Source: Streptomyces chattanoogensis
GTDB lineage: Bacteria; Actinomycetota; Actinomycetes; Streptomycetales; Streptomycetaceae
Direction: 5' to 3'
Assembly: GCF_001294335.1 (NCBI RefSeq)
Contig: NZ_LGKG01000151.1
Span: 42,312-106,311, forward strand
Length of the DNA: 64,000 bases
Shown here: positions 35,373 through 44,741 of the stretch, in pieces
How positions within the stretch are numbered: the stretch's first letter is position 1
Layout of the letters: every line of letters begins with the position of its first letter
Notes under the pieces: model-generated
Told to the model about the DNA's origin: nothing
The model's database searches: none
Seen by the model: the letters and a program-made list of their open reading frames with translations, nothing else
Position numbers and translations under genes: made by a program

Positions 35373-38300
35373 TCAGTTCGTCAGATCCGTGAGGTCGGCG
35401 AGGATTTCGGATGCGGTGACCGGATCGAGGGCGCCGAAGGACAGCTCGCGGGTGTCGCTACGCCGGCCGAGTCCGGTGCCGTCGCTGAGCCGGACACCGG
35501 CGATGCGCTGCTCGGGCCAGTAGTCGGGGTGGCCGACCGCGATGCCTGGATCGAGGCTCACCACGGCGGCACGGTCTCCGGGCAGCACCCGGGAGATCCA
35601 GGACTGGATGCCGTTGTCCTCGGCGGTGCCCCGCTCCCAGCCGCGGCGTTCCATGCCGAGCACCTTGACGGTGGGCACGGTGCGGTCGGCGAAGCGCTTC
35701 AGTTCCTTCGCGGTGCGTTCGTCGTCGGTGAGCGGATACGCCGGGCGGGCGAGCTGGTCGAACGGCTGGAGGAGCTCGTAGTCGGCGAACACCTCCATCC
35801 AGGCGTCGAGGGTGCCGGCCAGGTGCAGGGGGTGGGCGATGCCGACGCGGGCGGCGTCCGTGAGGGTGAGGGTCTCGTCGTGGACGTCGGCGAGGGTGCG
35901 GTCCTCGGCCAGGCGGAAGGAGCGGCCGTCGTCGGTCACCCAGACCAGCCGGCGGGCGATGTGCCACAGCAGCGGATGGCCGACGATCAGCTCCCGGAAC
36001 TCGGCGGTGGTCCAGCGGCGCTGGGTGACCATGGCCCGCTCCAGGCGGCGGATCTGGTCGGCGGCCACGGGGCGCAGGTCCTTCTTGAGGGCGGCGAAGC
36101 GTTTGTGGGCGGCCGGGGCGAGGTCCTGGTCGTCGCGTACGCCGGGCTTGGGAAGGGTCTTGAGGCGCTTGCCGGTCCCGTCGGCGACGCAGGGCCTGAG
36201 CTGTTCGTCGAAGCCGACGGTGAAGCGGCGGCGGCCGTAGTCGAGGGTCATGCTGCCGGCCTCGTCCAGATCGAGACCGGGGACGAGGCGGTCGGCCAAC
36301 TCGTCCGCGGTCAGGCCGCGTTCGCGGGCGAGTTCGGAGATCTTCTGCTGGGCCCGGCGCTGGATGCCGCCGTACTTCGACTTCTGGGCGATGCCGTTCA
36401 GATGGGTCAGGGCGACGTCGGTCCCGATGGCGGTGAGCACATTCAGCCCGGCGACCGAGGCGTTGTGGCCGCCGTCACCCGGCCAGGAGCGGATGAGCGG
36501 GGTGAGTCCCCGGACCGTCTCGTCGTTGCCGAGCAGGCCGAGTGCGGTGAGGGACCAGTCGTCCGGGGACGGCGGCCTGAGGTTGAGGGCGTACGGGGGC
36601 TGGAACAGGGCCCAGCCGAGTCCGGCCAGCGATTCCGGGTCGCAGACCTCCTTGACCACCTCGAGGCCCGCGTACGGCTCGTCGGGCTCGGACATGAGCA
36701 GCATGGTGACGAGATGGCCGACCGCGGACACGGGGAGGACGTGCCGACGGTCGCGCAGGAGGACCCGGGGGAGCAGATGGAGGTCCCGGTAGCCGGCGCC
36801 GTCGCGGACGCGCGACGGGTCCACGTCCAGGGGGTCGCGGTCCAGGAAGACCTCGAGGGCGGCGGCGGCCTTGTCGCCGTAACCGCGGGCGGCACTGCGG
36901 ACCGCTTCCGGGCCGCCCTGGGACACGATGAGCCGCAGCGCCGCCTCGGCCTGCCGTCGCGCCTTGCCGGCCTTGCCGAGCGCTGCGGGGACGAGGGCGC
37001 GGGCAGCGGCGGCGGCATGGCGGCGGAACCAGGCGTGGACGACCGGACGGACCTTCTTGCGCGTCGCCAGCCAGTCGGCCATCAGCGTCGCCACCTCGGC
37101 GCCGGCGAACGGCAGCAGCAGACCGCCGCAGGCCGCCGAGTCCAGCCGGGCGACATGCAGCGCGGCAGGCAGCGCGTCCACGCCGAAACGGGCCACGACC
37201 GGCCGCATCCACTGCGCGGCGTCCCACCGCGCTTCCGGCTGCCAGCCCGCCAGCAGCGGGCGTACGAGCTCCTCGGGCGCGCCCAGGAAGAGTGCCGGGT
37301 GCCTGTCGCTGCGCAGCGTCAGATTCCGGAAGCGGCCGACCTGCTTGTGCCAGTCCGTGTTCTCGTCCCACTCCGCGTAGTACGTCGTGGTCCCGGCCCA
37401 CTCCTGCCGCTCGCCGGGAGCCCAGGCGACGGCCGGGTCGGCGGGCGCCACCAGACCCTTGACGACCGCGGGCTTCACCTTCGGGCGCGGTCGCGTCCAC
37501 GGCGGGTCGGCCAGCAGCCGCGGCAGGGCTTCCGCCGGTGCGTCGTCGATCCACCCGGTGCCGCGCGCCGCCCGGTCGATCTCGGCCTGCGCGGCGGCCG
37601 GGAGCGTGGGGGGCACGGCGGCGGTGAGCTCCGGGTGCGCCAGCGCGTGCCGGCGCAGCAGGGCGGCGGCGTACGCGGCGACGTCCGGGCCGCCGTCGGA
37701 GGCCGCGGTGGCGAGAAGGCGCAGCGCGCGGACGGGGTACCGCTCCATCGCCTCGATCACCGCGGCGTGGGCATTGCGCCGGTCCAGCCGCGCCACCAGG
37801 AAGCCGAGGGCCTCGTCGGTGGGCAGCGCGCCGAGTGCCGCGTACAGGAGCTCGCTGCGGTAGCTCTTGGTGTCGGCGATGTCCGTCAGTGCCGGCACGA
37901 TGGCGGGACCGATGCGGGCGATGGCGGTACGGACGGATTCATCCGATCCGTAGTCGTGCCAGCGGTTGTCGTGGGCGCGGAATGCGTCGAGCTGCTCCAT
38001 CGAACTCAACGAGCTCAGGACCATGTCCACATATTCGTCCTGCTCGGAGCGCGCGGCGGCGGTGAACAGCTCGTCCACCCACTCCGCCTGAGTCGGCACC
38101 AGATAGCAGGCGACCGCGCGCTGGAACGGGCCGCGGCGGCGGTCCGCAAGCGCCTCGACCGCCTCCCGGTAGGTCGCCTCGCCGGCCGCGGCGAGCAGGG
38201 CGCGCACCCGCTTGGCTATGCGCTCGCCCGCGTGCCACGAGGCATACCGGAGGTCGTCGTCGCGCCGGTACCGCACCGCGTGCGGGACGTCCTTGGTGCG

Positions 38301-38750
38301 GTCCTGGCGCTTCACCTCGACGAACACCCCGCCGAGCTCCGCGGTCGCCTCGGCGGCGAACACCAGGCCGTGCTCCGCGGCCCAGGCATCGGCGAACAGC
38401 CCCGCCTTCTCCCGCTCCCGCCATGGCATGTCCTCCGTGACCACGGCGGCGACAACGGCCGCACCGAGCGGACTCGGCTCACCCCGTACCTGCGCCTGCG
38501 CCGCCTCGAGCAGCTCCGGATCCCCGGACAGCCCCGCCACCCAGGACAGCCGTTCCTCCGTCATGCGCCGCGCCGCGTCCACCGCACCGGCATCGACCCC
38601 GGCGGCCGGCACGGTGGGCCCGCCGCGCCAGGGGTGGAGGCCGGGCAGCCAGGCCTCGGGAACGGTGAAGGTGTTCTCGTCGGGGAGGCCGCTCTTCGTG
38701 GCCGAGGGATGGGGGGTGTGCGGGGAGCCGGGGGTGTGCGGGGTGTCCAA
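35373..38750 (-). CDS. DUF4132 protein (HEAT-like, MolR family)
   Basis: A 1125-aa soluble protein. The N-terminal two thirds is helical with Ala/Leu-rich repeats of HEAT type (for example LLATAASDGGPDVAAYAAAL and ALHVARLDSAACGGLLLPFA). The last 250 residues are the DUF4132 domain: LDYGRRRFTVGFDEQLRP, RWTTAEFRELIVGHPLLWH and the ending LSFGALDPVTASEILADLTD. Such proteins are known from E. coli MolR and many actinomycetes; no molecular function is established. It stands alone with a normal start. Confidence 0.88.
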   Translation of the reverse strand: MDTPHTPGSPHTPHPSATKSGLPDENTFTVPEAWLPGLHPWRGGPTVPAAGVDAGAVDAARRMTEERLSWVAGLSGDPELLEAAQAQVRGEPSPLGAAVVAAVVTEDMPWREREKAGLFADAWAAEHGLVFAAEATAELGGVFVEVKRQDRTKDVPHAVRYRRDDDLRYASWHAGERIAKRVRALLAAAGEATYREAVEALADRRRGPFQRAVACYLVPTQAEWVDELFTAAARSEQDEYVDMVLSSLSSMEQLDAFRAHDNRWHDYGSDESVRTAIARIGPAIVPALTDIADTKSYRSELLYAALGALPTDEALGFLVARLDRRNAHAAVIEAMERYPVRALRLLATAASDGGPDVAAYAAALLRRHALAHPELTAAVPPTLPAAAQAEIDRAARGTGWIDDAPAEALPRLLADPPWTRPRPKVKPAVVKGLVAPADPAVAWAPGERQEWAGTTTYYAEWDENTDWHKQVGRFRNLTLRSDRHPALFLGAPEELVRPLLAGWQPEARWDAAQWMRPVVARFGVDALPAALHVARLDSAACGGLLLPFAGAEVATLMADWLATRKKVRPVVHAWFRRHAAAAARALVPAALGKAGKARRQAEAALRLIVSQGGPEAVRSAARGYGDKAAAALEVFLDRDPLDVDPSRVRDGAGYRDLHLLPRVLLRDRRHVLPVSAVGHLVTMLLMSEPDEPYAGLEVVKEVCDPESLAGLGWALFQPPYALNLRPPSPDDWSLTALGLLGNDETVRGLTPLIRSWPGDGGHNASVAGLNVLTAIGTDVALTHLNGIAQKSKYGGIQRRAQQKISELARERGLTADELADRLVPGLDLDEAGSMTLDYGRRRFTVGFDEQLRPCVADGTGKRLKTLPKPGVRDDQDLAPAAHKRFAALKKDLRPVAADQIRRLERAMVTQRRWTTAEFRELIVGHPLLWHIARRLVWVTDDGRSFRLAEDRTLADVHDETLTLTDAARVGIAHPLHLAGTLDAWMEVFADYELLQPFDQLARPAYPLTDDERTAKELKRFADRTVPTVKVLGMERRGWERGTAEDNGIQSWISRVLPGDRAAVVSLDPGIAVGHPDYWPEQRIAGVRLSDGTGLGRRSDTRELSFGALDPVTASEILADLTDLTN

Positions 38751-38922
38751 CGCCTTGCCTCCTGGTCGTGTGCGTGTACGACACCGTAGGCGGGGGGTCT
38801 GACATCAACTCGGCGCGGCGGGCGCGGAGTTGGCTTGCCGCGGGCGGCCGGTAAACACCGCGCGGCGGCGCCCCGGATCGGGGCGCCGCCGCGGGAGAAG
38901 CACCTGGCGGGCTGGTCCGCCG

Positions 38923-39360
38923 TCAGGCGTTGTTGCGGCCCAGTGCGCGGCGGATGAAGTGGACGATCAGCCAGATCACCACGACGGCGATGATCAGGAA
39001 CACCACGAACAGCACGATCGCGATGATGCCGAGCTTCTTGAAGAAGCCCTTCGACTTCTTCTTGATCTTCTTCTTCCACTTCGAGGTCTTCTTCTCCTTG
39101 GAGACCGTCTGGAAGTGGCCCGAGTGCGACGAGTGCGACGAGTGGTGCGAGAACGAGCTGTGGCTGCCGTGGTGCCCGAACTCCGGCGCGGACGCGGGCG
39201 CGGCGGCGACCGAGGTGCGGGACACCGCCGCGCTCTCCGCGGCCACGGCCGGGCCGGCGCTCATGGCCAGCAGGCCGAACAGCAGGGCCAGGACGGCGGC
39301 CGGCCGGCGGCGCTTCTGCGCAGGTGTACGGGTATGCGGAGTATGCGTGGTGTCGGACAT
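38923..39360 (-). CDS. His/Ser-rich, polybasic membrane protein
   Basis: A 145-aa protein from ATG 39360. A signal sequence (RRRPAAVLALLFGLLAMSAGPAVAAES) is followed by a His/Ser-rich stretch (about 75-96), then a Lys-rich block TSKWKKKIKKKSKGFFKKLG (about 104-123). A long hydrophobic helix (IIAIVLFVVFLIIAVVVIWLIV) and a short basic end complete it. The Lys block plus helix looks like a cationic membrane-active peptide held on a precursor. No family is recognised. It lies 34 nt downstream of the DUF2127 gene. Confidence 0.75.
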   Translation of the reverse strand: MSDTTHTPHTRTPAQKRRRPAAVLALLFGLLAMSAGPAVAAESAAVSRTSVAAAPASAPEFGHHGSHSSFSHHSSHSSHSGHFQTVSKEKKTSKWKKKIKKKSKGFFKKLGIIAIVLFVVFLIIAVVVIWLIVHFIRRALGRNNA

Positions 39361-39394
39361 GGCGGGATTCCCCCTGGGGTCGTCGTCGTGGGCG

Positions 39395-40174
39395 TCAGCC
39401 ATTATGGGCGGCGGCGGGCACCCCCGCCGAGGTCTCCACCTCCATGAGGGAGGCGCTCTGCCGTTCCTCGTCGAAGGCCTTGCGGCCGCCCCGTAGCCCG
39501 AACAGCCGCTTGGTGGCCGCGATGTAGAGCACCGCGAGGATGTTGATCACCAGCGTGGCGATCTTGAGCCAGCTGACCTTCTCCGTCAGCTCGTAGATCT
39601 CCAGCGGCAGGAAGGCCGCCGTCGCCACCACGGTCAGGTACTCCGCCCACCGCTTGGCGCGCCACAGGCCCACGCCCTCGATGATCTCGATCAGGGCGTA
39701 GACGAGCAGCGCCCCGGCCACCAGCATCAGGGTGGAGTGCTGATAGCCGAAGGTCTTCTGGATGGTGCCGACGACCGGCGAGTGGTCCAGGTCGTAGTGG
39801 AAGTGCCGGGCCACCGGGCGGAACACGGCGATGTACTCGTCGAAGAACCGCCGGACCGCATCCTTGCGGTTGCTGAACTGCCACACCCCGACCGCGGCCA
39901 GCACGATGAAGACGCCGCGGATCGCCCGCTCGACCGCCAGGAACCGCAGGATGAACAGATCGCGCAGGACCTTGCCGCGCGGCACCAGCGGGGCCTCGGC
40001 GGCCGGGCCGGAGCCGTGCGGGGCGCCGAGGGCGAAGTCGCCGCAGCGCAGACAGCGCCATGCCTCGCCGAGGGCGGTGGCCGCGTGCAGCTTCTCGCGC
40101 AGGTCCTGCTCGTGCGGGAGGTAGGTGATGTGCCCGCGGCGCGCGCAGGTACGCCGGTCCCAGTCGATCTTCAT
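39395..40174 (-). CDS. DUF2127 membrane protein
   Basis: A 259-aa protein starting MKIDWDRRTCARRGHITY at ATG 40174. An N-terminal zinc-ribbon-like part (CARRGH, CLRCGDF) precedes four TM helices at roughly 85-105, 155-175, 185-205 and 210-230. IEIIEGVGLWRAKRWAEYLT and FLPLEIYELTEKVSWLK are the DUF2127 signature. Function is unknown. The frame is open further upstream but without protein-like sequence. Confidence 0.85.
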   Translation of the reverse strand: MKIDWDRRTCARRGHITYLPHEQDLREKLHAATALGEAWRCLRCGDFALGAPHGSGPAAEAPLVPRGKVLRDLFILRFLAVERAIRGVFIVLAAVGVWQFSNRKDAVRRFFDEYIAVFRPVARHFHYDLDHSPVVGTIQKTFGYQHSTLMLVAGALLVYALIEIIEGVGLWRAKRWAEYLTVVATAAFLPLEIYELTEKVSWLKIATLVINILAVLYIAATKRLFGLRGGRKAFDEERQSASLMEVETSAGVPAAAHNG

Positions 40175-40804
40175 CGTCGGTGCCCCGTGGTCCGTTCCTT
40201 GTCCCGCGCAACCCACGCCACGCCCGCGGCGCGCCGCCACGCCGGGCGTACGGGGTGAGGGACGCGGATCGCCCGGCGGGCGGTTGCACACGGGAAGGGA
40301 TACGGAGAGATACGAGGAGGGAAGAGGAGGTTCCAGCAGGTTTGCGGTGATACGCGGGGAACCGGGGGGGAACGGCGGGACTGACAGCCGGTCAGGGGAA
40401 GCGGCTGCATCGGGGGGACAGCCGCTCCCCCCGTTGGGGCCGGACCCCACAGCCCGCGCCGCAGTCAGGGGGAACCGCGCGGCGCGGACCCCGCAGAGGG
40501 GTCCCGACCCGGCCCCGCGGGTTCCTGCCAGATCCGCCGGGCCACCCCCATCCTGCCTCCGCACTCCGCCCCGGCCACCGGGCAAACGGCCTCCATCGGC
40601 GGGTCTTTGGTCCTTAAAAGCCAGATCAGCAACGCCCCGACCGCGACACGCCCGCGCGCCGAGCGCTCCCTCCCGGCTGCCCGGCTCGAACACCTGTGGT
40701 TACACTCACCCGACTGCACCCGCCCCGGGAGCGCCCGGACCAGAGTGCAGCGGAAAAGCAGGGGAATCCAGGGACTGCCGCAGGGGACAGGGGAGACGGG
40801 ACCG
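40175..40804. other. 630-nt gene-free stretch
   Basis: No convincing gene on either strand. Short open frames here have poor codon bias. The right part holds CGAACACCTGTGGTTACACT (about 40686-40705), the most A/T-rich spot and a likely promoter for the small gene at 40805. The left part carries the promoter of the DUF2127 gene and G-rich runs near 40365. A small RNA could be hidden here; nothing in the sequence proves it. Confidence 0.5.
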
Positions 40805-40969
40805 ATGGCGCAGGCAAAAAAGATCGCGTTGTATCTGGTCATCGTCTTCGTGCTCTACACGATCATCACGTCCCCGGCGCGGGCCGCCTCGCTCGTCCAG
40901 ATAGGCTTCGAGGGCATCTCGTCCGCAGCTCAGGGCGTCGGCGAGTTCATGACCCAGCTGATCAAGTAG
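40805..40969 (+). CDS. Small hydrophobic protein (54 aa)
   Basis: A 54-aa protein from ATG 40805 after GGGGAGACGGG. One hydrophobic helix or uncleaved signal (KIALYLVIVFVLYTIITSPARAAS) is followed by an amphipathic end (LVQIGFEGISSAAQGVGEFM). SPARA-A resembles a signal-peptidase site, giving a mature peptide of about 27 aa. I recall nearly identical small proteins in other Streptomyces at this place. Function unknown. Confidence 0.78.
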   Translation: MAQAKKIALYLVIVFVLYTIITSPARAASLVQIGFEGISSAAQGVGEFMTQLIK

Positions 40970-41033
40970 CCCGCCCGGGCGCACCGGCCGGTCGCCCGAC
41001 CGGCCGCACCTCGTCCGCCGCACGGAGGTCCCA

Positions 41034-41327
41034 GTGATCCGCCACCTGGTCCTGTTCAAGCTCAACGAAGGCGTCTCCCGCGACGAGGAGCGGGTGCGGG
41101 CCGGCGTCCGCGCGTTCGAGGCGCTGGAGGACGAGATCCCCGAGCTGGAGTTCTGGGAGTGCGGCTGGAACATCACCGACCGCCCCATCGCGTACGACTT
41201 CGCGATCAACTCCGCCGTGGCCGACACCGACGCCCTCAAGCGCTACCTCGAGCACCCGGCCCACCAGGCGGCCGCCGGACAGTGGCGCGAATTCGCCACC
41301 TGGGTGATCGCCGACTACGAATTCTGA
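41034..41327 (+). CDS. Dabb-family (stress-responsive alpha/beta barrel) protein
   Basis: A 97-aa ferredoxin-fold protein from GTG 41034: IRHLVLFKLNEGVSRDEERV at the start and HPAHQAAAGQWREFATWVIADYEF at the end, the Dabb signature. These dimeric barrels occur in stress proteins and in some polyketide enzymes. No partner is adjacent; 245 nt separate it from the sigma gene. Confidence 0.9.
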   Translation: MIRHLVLFKLNEGVSRDEERVRAGVRAFEALEDEIPELEFWECGWNITDRPIAYDFAINSAVADTDALKRYLEHPAHQAAAGQWREFATWVIADYEF

Positions 41328-41571
41328 GGCCCGGCACGCCGCTCTCCGGCCCTCCTCCCAGCCCCTCGCCCGTACGGGTGGGGGGCTTCGCCGTACCCCG
41401 CTCCCTGCCGGTCCCCACACCGGTCCCCGTACGGGAAATCCCCCGCTCCCGCACCTCCCGCCAGCGGCCAACTCTCCCCCCAACACGGCGTTATGGGGTG
41501 CTTGCGCACAGTGGACATGTCTTGTGATGCTATGACCGCTTTTGCCGGATACATGCACTGGAAAGGGTGGC

Positions 41572-42381
41572 GTGACCGTGACGGCCCGTACTGCGCCCAA
41601 GGCTCCATCGCGCGAGAGCCGTAGCGCTGACACGCGGGCACTCACGCAAGTGCTCTTCGCGGAACTGGCGGGCCTGGAGCCCGGCACCCCGGAGCACACC
41701 AGGGTCCGCGCCGCCCTCATCGAGGCCAACCTTCCGCTGGTCAGATATGCCGCGGCCCGTTTCCGCAGCCGTAACGAGCCGATGGAGGACGTCGTCCAGG
41801 TCGGCACCATCGGGCTGATCAATGCGATCGACCGGTTCGATCCGGACCGCGGCGTCCAGTTCCCGACCTTTGCGATGCCGACCGTCGTCGGCGAAATCAA
41901 ACGCTACTTTCGGGACAATGTCCGGACGGTGCATGTCCCGCGCCGCCTGCACGAGCTGTGGGTGCAGGTCAACGGCGCGACCGAGGATCTGACGGTGCTG
42001 CACGGCCGCTCCCCCACGACCGCCGAGATCGCCGAACGCCTCAAGATCGGCGAGGACGAGGTGCTCGCCTGCCTGGAGGCCGGCCGCTCGTACCACGCCA
42101 CGTCCCTGGAGGCCGCCCAGGAGGGCGACGGCCTGCCCGGCCTCCTGGACCGCCTCGGCTACGAGGACCCCGAGCTGGCCGGCGTCGAGCACCGCGACCT
42201 CGTACGGCATCTGCTCGTCCAGCTCCCCGAACGCGAGCAGCGCATCCTCCTCCTCCGCTACTACAGCAACCTGACGCAGTCACAGATCAGTGCGGAGCTG
42301 GGGGTGTCGCAGATGCATGTCTCCCGGCTACTCTCTCGGAGCTTTGCCCGCTTGCGGTCCGCAAACCGGATCGACGCGTAA
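41572..42381 (+). CDS. sigF: SigB/SigF/SigG-family sigma factor (probable SigF)
   Basis: A 269-aa alternative sigma factor from GTG 41572, after GGAAAGGG. Region 2 shows [20 protein letters not shown] and [19 protein letters not shown]. Region 3 is [14 protein letters not shown]. Region 4 is [20 protein letters not shown] with recognition helix [12 protein letters not shown]. Such sigmas control stress and spore development in Streptomyces and are held by anti-sigma factors. Position, size and tandem order suggest SigF (SCO4035 type). The symbol is from remembered synteny, not alignment. Confidence 0.85.
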   Translation: MTVTARTAPKAPSRESRSADTRALTQVLFAELAGLEPGTPEHTRVRAALIEANLPLVRYAAARFRSRNEPMEDVVQVGTIGLINAIDRFDPDRGVQFPTFAMPTVVGEIKRYFRDNVRTVHVPRRLHELWVQVNGATEDLTVLHGRSPTTAEIAERLKIGEDEVLACLEAGRSYHATSLEAAQEGDGLPGLLDRLGYEDPELAGVEHRDLVRHLLVQLPEREQRILLLRYYSNLTQSQISAELGVSQMHVSRLLSRSFARLRSANRIDA

Positions 42382-42674
42382 CGGACCGCCGCCGCGGGCC
42401 GGCATCCGACAGGCCGTCAGCCATCGGACCGTCACCCGACAGGCCGTCACCCAACCGTGGAACGAAGGCCACCCGGAAACAGAATCGATCACTAACCGGG
42501 ACGAGCGACCCGTTCCTGCACAGATATGTCGACAAGGCGCTACAGCGTGTTGCCGACATGTGACATTCTGCAGAAACCGCGTTTGCCGTGGCGCTGCCTC
42601 CGGTATTCAGGTGGAGGCATAACTCCTCGATCCGCTTGGACCGAGGCCCCGCAGCGACACCTCAAGGGGGTGGC

Positions 42675-43523
42675 ATGTCCGTAGAACTGGGCAGCTCGAA
42701 GGTGCTTCCCGCGATTCCCGCGCCCGCGCCGCACCTGCACGACCAGGTGCACGACGACGAAGCCATCAACACCCGCACGCTCTCCCGCTCCCTGTTCCTG
42801 CGGCTGGCCACGCTCGACAAGGACTGCGCGGAGCGCACCTACGTCCGCGACACCCTCATCGAGCTGAACCTCCCGCTCGTCCGCTACGCCGCGGCCCGCT
42901 TCCGCAGCCGCAACGAGCCCATGGAGGACATCGTCCAGGTCGGCACCATCGGGCTGATCAAGGCCATCGACCGTTTCGACTGCGAACGCGGAGTGGAATT
43001 CCCGACGTTCGCGATGCCGACGGTCGTGGGGGAGATCAAGCGCTTCTTCCGCGACACATCGTGGTCGGTACGGGTCCCGCGCCGCCTCCAGGAGCTGCGC
43101 CTCGCACTCACCAAGGCCAGCGACGAGCTCGCCCAGAAGCTCGACCGGTCCCCGACGGTCCCCGAACTCGCCCTGTGCCTGGGCGTGTCGGAGGAGGACG
43201 TCGTCGACGGCCTGGCGGTCGGCAACGCCTACACCGCCTCCTCGCTGGACTCCCCGTCCCCCGAGGACGAGGGCGGCGAGGGCTCCCTCGCGGACCGTCT
43301 CGGCTACGAGGACAGCGCGCTGGAGGGCGTGGAATACCGCGAGTCCCTCAAGCCCCTGCTGGCCAAACTCCCGCCCCGGGAGCGCCAGATCATCATGTTG
43401 CGCTTCTTCGCCAACATGACGCAGTCCCAGATCGGCGAGGAGGTCGGCATCTCCCAGATGCACGTCTCCCGGCTGCTCACCCGCACCCTGGCGCAGCTGC
43501 GCGAGGGTCTCATCGCCGACTGA
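42675..43523 (+). CDS. sigN: SigB/SigF/SigG-family sigma factor (probable SigN)
   Basis: A 282-aa sigma factor from ATG 42675 after AAGGGGGTGGC. It is a close paralogue of the upstream sigma: the same 20-residue region-2 block occurs in both, and region 4 reads RFFANMTQSQIGEEVGISQM. An Asp/Pro-rich insert (SPSPEDEGGEGS) lies between regions 3 and 4. By remembered synteny it matches SigN (SCO4034), which affects aerial-hyphal subapical differentiation. A 293-nt gap separates it from the first sigma gene, so it has its own promoter. Confidence 0.84.
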   Translation: MSVELGSSKVLPAIPAPAPHLHDQVHDDEAINTRTLSRSLFLRLATLDKDCAERTYVRDTLIELNLPLVRYAAARFRSRNEPMEDIVQVGTIGLIKAIDRFDCERGVEFPTFAMPTVVGEIKRFFRDTSWSVRVPRRLQELRLALTKASDELAQKLDRSPTVPELALCLGVSEEDVVDGLAVGNAYTASSLDSPSPEDEGGEGSLADRLGYEDSALEGVEYRESLKPLLAKLPPRERQIIMLRFFANMTQSQIGEEVGISQMHVSRLLTRTLAQLREGLIAD

Positions 43524-43866
43524 GGTCCGGTCCGCCGAGGGGCCTGCGCACCGATGGACGTGCCGCTCGGCGGACAGCTGCAGAACCGGGAACCGCACCG
43601 TACGGTTTCGAGCCCCGTATCCGACCCCAGCGGCCCCGACAGCCTGCATCGTGATGCCCGCATGAATCTCCGCGCGCCGCCCGTCGACCAGCGTCTCGGT
43701 CCGGGCCTTGGCTCCCCGCCACCGCGCTCAGGCTTCCGCCCGTGTGAGCCCCCGCGACGCCGGAACCTTCGGCAGCCTTGAGGTCGAGCCTCGGCCGCCG
43801 CCCCCTGTACTCCTGATGCTCCGTCAGCAACACTGGCCCCCAGCTACCGCTGGGAGGTGCCCCACG
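43524..43866. other. Gene-free stretch with repeat-like element before lipoprotein gene
   Basis: No credible gene is seen. At 43835-43858 a stem CCCAGC-TACC-GCTGGG is joined to GAGGTGCCCC, which also supplies the ribosome site of the lipoprotein gene at 43867. From memory this combination is scattered between genes in many Streptomyces genomes. Confidence 0.5.
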
Positions 43867-44607
43867 ATGCGACGGACCACGACAGTTGCCTCCGCCTCGG
43901 CGGCCATGGCGTGCCTGGGCGTCCTGCTCACCGGCTGCGGCAGTGCGGCCCACGAGGGCTATGTCGCGGTGGGCGCGGCAGGCCCCGCCGACGGCCGGGC
44001 CCCCGCGAAGGCCGTACCGCCGGAGGACGGGGTGGAGTTGACCCCCACGGACGGCAGCGGCGCGGGCCGCCACGGCGCCGGTACGGGCCCTTCCGGCCGC
44101 CCCTCACCGGGCTCCGCGCCCCGACCGAGGGACGATGACACGGCCCCCGAAGCCCCGAAGGGGAAAGCGGGCGACGCAAGCGGGACAACCCCCAACTCCC
44201 CGCCCGCTCCCGGCCGTTCCTCTCCCTCCCTTCCCGCACCCCCCTCCGGCTCCCCCACACCCCGGTCCCCCTCCCCCATCGTCCCCGCCGGCCCCGGCGC
44301 TCCCGCCGGCCTCCTGATCGGCAGGCCCGGCCTCGCCGACACCGACGTCCGCTGGTGCGAAAAGGTCACCCTCGACTTCCTCAACACCGGCAAGCACGCG
44401 GTCACCGACGGCACCGTCACCTTCGGCACCCACGTGATCGGCGCGCTCGGCGTCGACTGGTCCACCGTCGACTCCACCCACAAGCTCCCGCTGCCGCTCG
44501 CCCCCGGCGAGAAGAGGACCGGCACCTGGCGGGTGTGCGTGGACGGCTGGCGGGTGCCGTTGGGGATGCATATCGACACCCGGGACGTCACGTTCCACTG
44601 GAAGTAG
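43867..44607 (+). CDS. Secreted lipoprotein with Pro/Ser-rich linker
   Basis: A 246-aa protein from ATG 43867 preceded by GGGAGGTG. The signal ends in lipobox LTGC (Cys24). A long disordered Pro/Ser/Gly linker (to about residue 150) spans the wall. The C-terminal domain (WCEKVTLDFLNTGKHAVTDG to RVCVDGWRVPLGMHIDTRD) is a beta-sandwich with two Cys. Function is unknown; the fold resembles ligand-free extracellular Ig-like domains. Confidence 0.82.
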   Translation: MRRTTTVASASAAMACLGVLLTGCGSAAHEGYVAVGAAGPADGRAPAKAVPPEDGVELTPTDGSGAGRHGAGTGPSGRPSPGSAPRPRDDDTAPEAPKGKAGDASGTTPNSPPAPGRSSPSLPAPPSGSPTPRSPSPIVPAGPGAPAGLLIGRPGLADTDVRWCEKVTLDFLNTGKHAVTDGTVTFGTHVIGALGVDWSTVDSTHKLPLPLAPGEKRTGTWRVCVDGWRVPLGMHIDTRDVTFHWK

Positions 44608-44741
44608 GGGTGGCGGAGGCCGCTGCCCGGCCCCGCGTGCGGCGTTTTCCTCCCGATGGCCGATGAGTTCCGCCCGGCCCGCCGGTCAGTACTGCTACAG
44701 GAGCAACCGCGAGCCTGAACCGGTCATCACAGGAGGACCCC

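Noticed and set aside
35262..38789. 1175-codon open frame on the plus strand
   Set aside because: It is the antisense of the DUF4132 gene; its translation is Gly/Arg/Asp-rich without domains. High GC keeps the opposite strand open.
40465..40842. Minus-strand frame in the 630-nt gap
   Set aside because: Poor codon bias, no ribosome site, and it overlaps the start of the small plus-strand gene; not called.
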